NCBI RefSeq assembly: GCF_902506195.1
Contig: NZ_LR732817.1
Coordinates: 1,068,909-1,132,908, forward strand
Reading direction: 5' to 3'
Length of the DNA: 64,000 bases
DNA from: Citricoccus sp. K5
GTDB taxonomy: Bacteria > Actinomycetota > Actinomycetes > Actinomycetales > Micrococcaceae
Shown: in pieces, positions 59,235-64,000 of the stretch
Numbering within the stretch: position 1 is the first letter of the stretch
How the letters are laid out: each line of letters begins with the position of its first letter
Notes under the pieces: model-generated
Databases searched by the model: none
Seen by the model: only the letters and a program-made list of their open reading frames with translations
What the model was told of the DNA's origin: nothing
Translations under genes and position numbers: made by a program

Positions 59235-60215
59235 CTACCGACGTGGCCGGGAGGCGCCCTTCAGGAGCAGGCTCTGGACCGAGTTCTTCACCCGGTACTG
59301 CAGATCGCCGGGTACCCGGATCATCCCCTCCTGGGCCACCGAGGCCACCAGCCGGCCGTCACGCGAGTAGATCCGTCCGTTGCTGAGCCCGCGGGCCCCC
59401 TGCGCCGAGGGACTGGACTGGACGTACAGCAGCCACTCGTCCGCGCGGGCCGGCCGGTGCCACCACATGGCATGGTCCAGGGACGCGACCGAGATCCCGG
59501 GCCGAACCCAGGAGATGCCGTGCCGGCGCAGGATCGGCTCGAGCAGGGTGTAGTCCGAGGCATAGGCCAGGGCCGCCCGGTGCAGGTTCGCATTGCCCTC
59601 CATGGCGGAGAACGTCTTCATCCACACCATGTTGGTGGCCACCTCCCTCCGGTCCGGGGCGATCTCGATGGGTGGATCCACGTGCCGGATGTCGAAGGGC
59701 CGGGCCCAGGACCACTCCTGCGCGATCGGATGACGCATGCGGCCGAGCCGGTCCGAGGTGGACGGCAGGGACTCCGGATCGGGCACGCCCGTGGGCATGG
59801 GTGACTGGTGCTCCAGGCCGGACACGGGATCCTGGAAGGAGCTGATCAGGGACAGGATGGTCTTGCCCTCCTGCATCGCCTGGACGCGACGCGCGGAGAA
59901 GGACCGACCGTCACGCAGGGTCTCGACGGCGAAGGTGATGGGCAGCAGGGCGTTGCCGGGGCGGAGGAAGTACCCGTGCATCGAGTGGATGCCACGCTCC
60001 TCGTCCACGGTGGCGATGGCGGCCATCAGGGACTGGGCCATGACCTGCCCGCCGAACACACGGCCGCGAGCCTGCGGTGGAGTCTCACCGGTGAAGAGGA
60101 GATCGCCGGTGGCGGCGTCCTCGCCAGCCGGCGCCAGGTCCAGGACGCTGCGGAGCACATCGGTCGGATCCTCCGGGAAGTCGTTGCGCCCCTTGTGGAC
60201 CTTGCCAGTACCCAT
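59235..60215 (-). CDS. tesB: Acyl-CoA thioesterase II
   Basis: A 326-residue double-hotdog thioesterase: RGRVFGGQVMAQSLMAA, HSMHGYFLRPG and LDHAMWWHRP with the catalytic Asp region. It hydrolyses acyl-CoA to free fatty acid and CoA. GAAGGGG precedes the ATG at 60215. Confidence 0.93.
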   Translation of the reverse strand: MGTGKVHKGRNDFPEDPTDVLRSVLDLAPAGEDAATGDLLFTGETPPQARGRVFGGQVMAQSLMAAIATVDEERGIHSMHGYFLRPGNALLPITFAVETLRDGRSFSARRVQAMQEGKTILSLISSFQDPVSGLEHQSPMPTGVPDPESLPSTSDRLGRMRHPIAQEWSWARPFDIRHVDPPIEIAPDRREVATNMVWMKTFSAMEGNANLHRAALAYASDYTLLEPILRRHGISWVRPGISVASLDHAMWWHRPARADEWLLYVQSSPSAQGARGLSNGRIYSRDGRLVASVAQEGMIRVPGDLQYRVKNSVQSLLLKGASRPRR

Positions 60216-60394
60216 GAATGCCCCTTCGCTGTCTCCGAGCCGTCTGGCTGTTGTGGCCAGTCCGACGGCGTCGGTACCGGCCGGTAACCGTCCCGGAAGT
60301 CTACTCCGCCGGCGTGGAACCGCCGCGCTGACCTGCCCCGGGGGATCGTCCGGGTGATCTGTCTCCGGGGCCCGACGATGGGACAATGGATCCC

Positions 60395-61129
60395 ATGTCC
60401 TCCTCACCCGACGATCCGTTCCGTCCCGACTCCACGTCCACCCGAAGCCCGGCCGGCCCGGAACTGCATCTGGAGGACCTGGAGGCGGCCAAGGACCTCG
60501 AACGGTACGCCACACGGGCCAGGACCATGGCGGACACGGGCATGCGTCTCCAGGTGGCCGGCAACGTGCTCGCCTCCTGGGTCTCCGTGCTCCACCCCCG
60601 GGGACTGGGGGACCGCGTTCCGGTGGCCTTGGGCCTGCGGACAGTCCGGTTGGTGGAGGGCCGGCATGACGGGATCGATGCGGTCTATGCCCTGTCCTCC
60701 GTGCTGGAGCGCCTGGCCCGCATGGCCGCCACGGGATCCACGGCCTTCACGCTGCCTCCGGCGCCCGAGAGCGCCCCGTGGACGGCCGTGACCCCGCCCC
60801 GGGGCGGATGGACGCCGGTGGCCACCGTGGAGGATGGCGAACTCCAGCAGATCGCCCGGGACGGGATCCGAGAGCTGGCCGACGCACTGCCCCAGGACCC
60901 GGGGGCCTCCATGGTCGCCCAGGCTCGCGCCGCGGTCTGGGGGCGGCTGTTGGGAGGCTCATCGGCGGAGCCCGGTGACGGCTTCCTGCCGGCCGGAGCG
61001 GCCTTCGCGGCCCACGGTCTGGGCTTCCTCAGCCCGCAGGGTACGACGGCGGTCCACACCTCGGGTCCCTGGGTGCGCCTCTCGAACGCGGCCGGGTACG
61101 TGCTCTGCCGTCAGCCGATGCTGCTCTAG
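60395..61129 (+). CDS. Conserved protein, unknown function
   Basis: A 244-residue soluble protein, Ala/Gly-rich, with a helical middle ([31 protein letters not shown]). I recognise no family. GACAAT lies 7 nt before the ATG at 60395, so leaderless initiation there is likely; an ATG at 60386 overlaps that box. Its TAG stop and the stop of the convergent fusion gene share CTAG. Confidence 0.65.
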   Translation: MSSSPDDPFRPDSTSTRSPAGPELHLEDLEAAKDLERYATRARTMADTGMRLQVAGNVLASWVSVLHPRGLGDRVPVALGLRTVRLVEGRHDGIDAVYALSSVLERLARMAATGSTAFTLPPAPESAPWTAVTPPRGGWTPVATVEDGELQQIARDGIRELADALPQDPGASMVAQARAAVWGRLLGGSSAEPGDGFLPAGAAFAAHGLGFLSPQGTTAVHTSGPWVRLSNAAGYVLCRQPMLL

Positions 61130-62211
61130 GCCGAGTTCACCATCGAGTGGGCCGCCCGCTCCAGGTAGTCCCAGAGGGTCTCCTCCAGCAACGGTGCCAA
61201 GTCGAGGGAATCCACGGCTGCCCGCATGTGCCGCAACCAGGTGTCCCGGGCCGCGAAGTCCACGGTATAGGGCGCGTGCCGCATCCGCAGCCGAGGATGG
61301 CCGCGTTGTTCGCTGTATGTCTTCGGCCCGCCCCAGTACTGCTCGAGGAACATCCGCAGCCGTTCCTCGGCCGGGCCGAGATCCTCTTCGGGGTACATGG
61401 CCCTGAACTCGGGGTCCGCCGCGACCTGCTCGTAGAACACCCTGGCCAGCTTCACGAAGGTCTCGTGCCCGCCGACCTGCTCGTAGAAGCTCGCGTTCTC
61501 CGGCTGGGCTTCCGCATCAACACGAGCGCCAGCTGCTCCACTTCCACCGGCAGCGGCGCCAGCACCTCCACCGGCGCTGGCAGCGGTGCCGGACGCGGGA
61601 GCCATCACCTGCGGCGGTCGCTGGCCGGTCGACGCGGTGGGCCGGTCCTGCAGGCCGGTCACCTGGCTGGGGGCCTTGCCCTGGCGCGGCTTCAGCACCG
61701 CGATGGGCGCGCCCAGGCGGCTGCCGAACTCCGGCAGGTTCTGGTTCTGATGGCGGCGCACCTGCTGAGGCTTGATGGTGACGGGGAAGCTGACGGATCG
61801 GGCGATGAAGCACTGCTCATGGGCCTTCGCGTGCAGCCCGTCCGCGGTGCCCCGCTGCTCCTCGTCGGCGAGCCAGATCTCCGGGACCAGGGTCGCGGAG
61901 GTGATCCGGCCGCCGTCGTGGTCATGGGTCAGCACACACTCGGCGCGCACGGAGGCGCCGGTCACGACCACCTCGGCCTGCGTGGCGGCCTGGAGGTAGG
62001 ACAGCAGGTGGCACTCGGCGAGGGCCGCGAGCAGGAGCTGTTCGGGGTTCCACCGGGAGTCGCTCCCGTGGAAGGCCCGCGCTGCGGAGCCGTTGAGTTC
62101 GCCGGGGCCTTCGGCGCGGACCACGAGCTCACGGCCGTAGTCCTTGTATCCGGAGGTGCCGGAGCCCCGGTTTCCGGTCCATTCGGCATGCAGGGAGAAG
62201 GAGTGTTCCAC
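61126..62211 (-). CDS. OsmC peroxidase-like domain fused to a group II truncated haemoglobin
   Basis: A 361-residue two-domain protein. Residues 1-175 are OsmC-like with the two conserved Cys (C67 in [12 protein letters not shown] and C134 in AHEQCFIA). A Gly/Ala/Pro linker (about 176-240) leads to a GlbO-type globin (241-361) with proximal His H312 (RLRMRHAPY) and Trp325 (G8). OsmC proteins reduce organic peroxides; trHbO binds O2 or NO. GTG start at 62211 with TACCGT 7 nt upstream (leaderless); earlier in-frame codons up to 62520 lie in the divergent promoter region. Confidence 0.9.
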   Translation of the reverse strand: MEHSFSLHAEWTGNRGSGTSGYKDYGRELVVRAEGPGELNGSAARAFHGSDSRWNPEQLLLAALAECHLLSYLQAATQAEVVVTGASVRAECVLTHDHDGGRITSATLVPEIWLADEEQRGTADGLHAKAHEQCFIARSVSFPVTIKPQQVRRHQNQNLPEFGSRLGAPIAVLKPRQGKAPSQVTGLQDRPTASTGQRPPQVMAPASGTAASAGGGAGAAAGGSGAAGARVDAEAQPENASFYEQVGGHETFVKLARVFYEQVAADPEFRAMYPEEDLGPAEERLRMFLEQYWGGPKTYSEQRGHPRLRMRHAPYTVDFAARDTWLRHMRAAVDSLDLAPLLEETLWDYLERAAHSMVNSA

Positions 62212-62318
62212 GTCCTCTACGGTACCGCCCGCGGCGTCGCAGCCGTGCGTCGGCTCCGCCACGGTCCGCAGTGGTGGTGTCTGGGGTGACGCCGCTGGCC
62301 GGACCGCCCTCGTCAGCC

Positions 62319-62324
62319 TAGACT
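62319..62324 (+). promoter_or_regulatory. Probable -10 box of the molybdenum cofactor operon
   Basis: TAGACT, 22 nt before the mog start, matching the hexamer upstream of rnpB, gap and def. Confidence 0.55.
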
Positions 62325-62345
62325 CGAGAGACGCTGGGAGGTTTG

Positions 62346-62834
62346 ATGCCACACATCCACATCTTGACCGTCTCCGATCGGGCCCATGCGGGTCAGGCTC
62401 CGGATACGGCGGGGCCGCGCGCTCTCGAGCTGGCGGCCCAGTATCTGAGCGAGTGGACGGCAGACGGGGCCGTGGTGGCGGACGGGGTTGAATCCGTCCG
62501 GTCCGGTGTCCGGGCGGCACGGAGCGACGGAGCTGACGTGGTCATCACGCTGGGCGGGACCGGGGTGTCCCCGCGAGACCTGACGCCGGAGGCGATGGAC
62601 GGGCTCCTCGACACGGAGTTGCCCGGCATCGCCGAGATGCTGCGCCGTGAGGGTGCCGAACAGACCCCCACCGCGGCCCTGGGACGCGGACGCGCCGGGA
62701 TCATCGGCCGGACCCTCGTCGTGAACCTCCCCGGCTCCCTGCGTGCCACGGAGCAGGGCATTCCACTGCTCGCTCCGGTGCTGCCGCACCTGCTCGCCCA
62801 ACTTGGTGGAGGCGGCGACCATGCCCGCCACTGA
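62346..62834 (+). CDS. MogA/MoaB-family molybdopterin adenylyltransferase
   Basis: A 162-residue protein ([42 protein letters not shown]). It adenylylates molybdopterin before molybdenum insertion. GGGAGG lies 4 nt before the ATG. First gene of the Moco operon. Confidence 0.94.
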   Translation: MPHIHILTVSDRAHAGQAPDTAGPRALELAAQYLSEWTADGAVVADGVESVRSGVRAARSDGADVVITLGGTGVSPRDLTPEAMDGLLDTELPGIAEMLRREGAEQTPTAALGRGRAGIIGRTLVVNLPGSLRATEQGIPLLAPVLPHLLAQLGGGGDHARH

Positions 62835-63327
62835 GGACGCAGCCACCGTGAGGCCCGTCTCGACGACGCTCTCCCCAGCACTCCGTTCGGTCGCACCGGT
62901 CCGCACCGGGGTGACCGAGGAACCCCTGGACCCGGTGGCCCTGGAGTCCTCGGTCGTGACCCCCGCCTGCGGAGCGGCCCTGACGTTCACCGGCATCGTC
63001 CGGAACCACGATCCGGAAGCCACCGGCACCGTGACCTCGCTGGACTATTCGGCGCATCCGGATGCGGGAGCCGTGCTGGCGGAGATCGTGACGCGTCACG
63101 TCCGCGGCCCCGGGGATCCGCGCGGGGAGGTTCGGGTCGCCGCGGCGCACCGGATCGGACACCTCGACGTCGGCGACCTCGCCCTGGTGGTCTCCGTGGC
63201 GTCAGCGCACCGGGCCGAGGCCTTCGAGGTGTGCCGGGCCGTGGTGGAGGACATCAAGGCCGAGGTCCCGATCTGGAAGAAGCAACAGACCGCGACCGGC
63301 GAGGCCCACTGGGTGGGACTGCCATGA
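62821..63327 (+). CDS. moaE: Molybdopterin synthase catalytic subunit
   Basis: A 168-residue MoaE with [12 protein letters not shown] and the catalytic Lys in [16 protein letters not shown]. It transfers sulfur from MoaD to precursor Z. It has an extra N-terminal tail of about 45 residues. The start overlaps the end of mog by 14 bp. Confidence 0.94.
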   Translation: MPATEDAATVRPVSTTLSPALRSVAPVRTGVTEEPLDPVALESSVVTPACGAALTFTGIVRNHDPEATGTVTSLDYSAHPDAGAVLAEIVTRHVRGPGDPRGEVRVAAAHRIGHLDVGDLALVVSVASAHRAEAFEVCRAVVEDIKAEVPIWKKQQTATGEAHWVGLP

Positions 63328-64000
63328 CCTCGGTGCCAATCACCCTGACCACCCGGACCGCGACCGGGCCGGGCGCACGCCCGGCCGGCGCCGCGGACAC
63401 TGCGCCGGCACCGGGCCCCGAGGCCAGGCGCCTGCTGCCCACCCCGGCCGAGCTGGCCGGCGTCGAGGCCCATGAGGGGAGCGATCGTTCGCTGACGGAC
63501 GGATTCGGGCGCGTGCACCGGGACCTGCGCGTCTCGCTGACGGACAAGTGCTCGCTGCGCTGCACCTATTGCATGCCCGAGGATGCCGGCCCGTTCATGC
63601 CGAAGGACCAGCTGCTCTCGGCCGCCGAGATTGAACGGTTGGTCCGGATCGCGGTGGACCACGGCATCACCGGGGTGCGGTTGACCGGCGGCGAACCGCT
63701 ACTGCGCCGTGACCTCGAGGACATCGTGGCCCGGCTCGCCGGAATCGAGCTCTCCGATGCTGCCGGGGGTGGGCGCCTGCCGGTGGCCATGACCACCAAC
63801 GGGATCACCCTGGACCGCCGACTGGCCGCCCTGCACGAGGCCGGGCTGTCCCGCGTGAACATCTCCATCGACACCCTCCAGCCGGAGAAGTTCCGCCAGC
63901 TGACGCGCCGTGACCGGCACGCCGACGTCCTGGCCGGGATCGCCGCCGCCCGGGATGCCGGGCTGCGGCCACTCAAGCTCAACGCTGTCGCCATGCGCGG
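63324..64000 (+). CDS. moaA: GTP 3',8-cyclase MoaA, cut by the window end
   Basis: At least 225 residues are visible. The radical-SAM motif CSLRCTYC follows an N-terminal extension of about 70 residues, then [15 protein letters not shown] and NISIDTL. It starts molybdopterin synthesis from GTP. The ATG overlaps the moaE stop as ATGA. The C-terminal cluster lies beyond the window. Confidence 0.95.
   Translation, partial: MTSVPITLTTRTATGPGARPAGAADTAPAPGPEARRLLPTPAELAGVEAHEGSDRSLTDGFGRVHRDLRVSLTDKCSLRCTYCMPEDAGPFMPKDQLLSAAEIERLVRIAVDHGITGVRLTGGEPLLRRDLEDIVARLAGIELSDAAGGGRLPVAMTTNGITLDRRLAALHEAGLSRVNISIDTLQPEKFRQLTRRDRHADVLAGIAAARDAGLRPLKLNAVAMR

Overview
The window is high-GC actinobacterial DNA. 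The protein families point to the Micrococcales, probably Micrococcaceae: polyprenol-phosphate mannosyltransferases of the lipomannan type, an actinobacterial NIF3/DUF164/RNase HI locus, an Rv3230c/DesA3-like desaturase pair, and numerous GTG starts. The genus cannot be fixed from sequence alone.

Positions 1 to about 17,620 are the right part of an integrated temperate phage. A long leftward early operon runs from about 16,070 to the window edge. It carries a Cro-like regulator, many tiny genes coupled by ATGA/GTGA/TAATG overlaps, a YqaJ exonuclease, an HNH/AP2 endonuclease, SSB, NrdH-like redoxin, DUF3310, WhiB, dUTPase, RusA resolvase, a replication initiator, a DnaB helicase, a lipoprotein and a terminal HNH nuclease. 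Several stem-loop terminators sit just upstream of individual genes inside this operon. A rightward immunity module (HTH repressor, ImmA/IrrE protease, DUF3263 protein) lies between the divergent promoter region and a tRNA 3'-end remnant at 17,599-17,620 that I read as attR. Structural genes, integrase and attL must lie left of the window or be absent.

Positions 17.6-64 kb are chromosomal. 17.8-28.9 kb: a truncated DUF998 gene, SDR and methyltransferase pair, panD, ppk2, gnd, cysE-cysK-msrA, and NIF3-DUF164-(RNase HI + VOC fusion). 29.2-39.3 kb: a secreted SLH-domain esterase, yaaA, rnpB (RNase P RNA), a BCCT transporter, an N-extended GAPDH, a CPBP membrane protease, peptide deformylase, an M20D amidohydrolase and ABM monooxygenase pair, and tRNA-His. 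39.4-53.3 kb: oligoribonuclease, three coupled membrane mannosyltransferase-type genes, a PucR regulator divergent from a ferredoxin-reductase and desaturase pair, a DUF2079 protein, a fumarate-reductase-like flavoprotein divergent from its probable LysR regulator, and tRNA-Arg. 53.5-64 kb: a second SSB, EttA, an operon of N-formylglutamate amidohydrolase-like, DUF1704/QEGLA and ATP-grasp proteins, a TesB thioesterase, an OsmC and truncated-haemoglobin fusion, and molybdenum cofactor genes mog/moaB, moaE and moaA (cut by the window end).

Two themes stand out. First, about eleven chromosomal genes have a TANNNT box exactly 6-7 nt before the start codon, which predicts leaderless mRNAs; prophage genes instead use strong Shine-Dalgarno sites and stop/start coupling. 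Second, several unusual fusions and associations occur: RNase HI with VOC, OsmC with truncated haemoglobin, and the amidohydrolase/DUF1704/ATP-grasp operon, which is the best candidate for an undescribed system.
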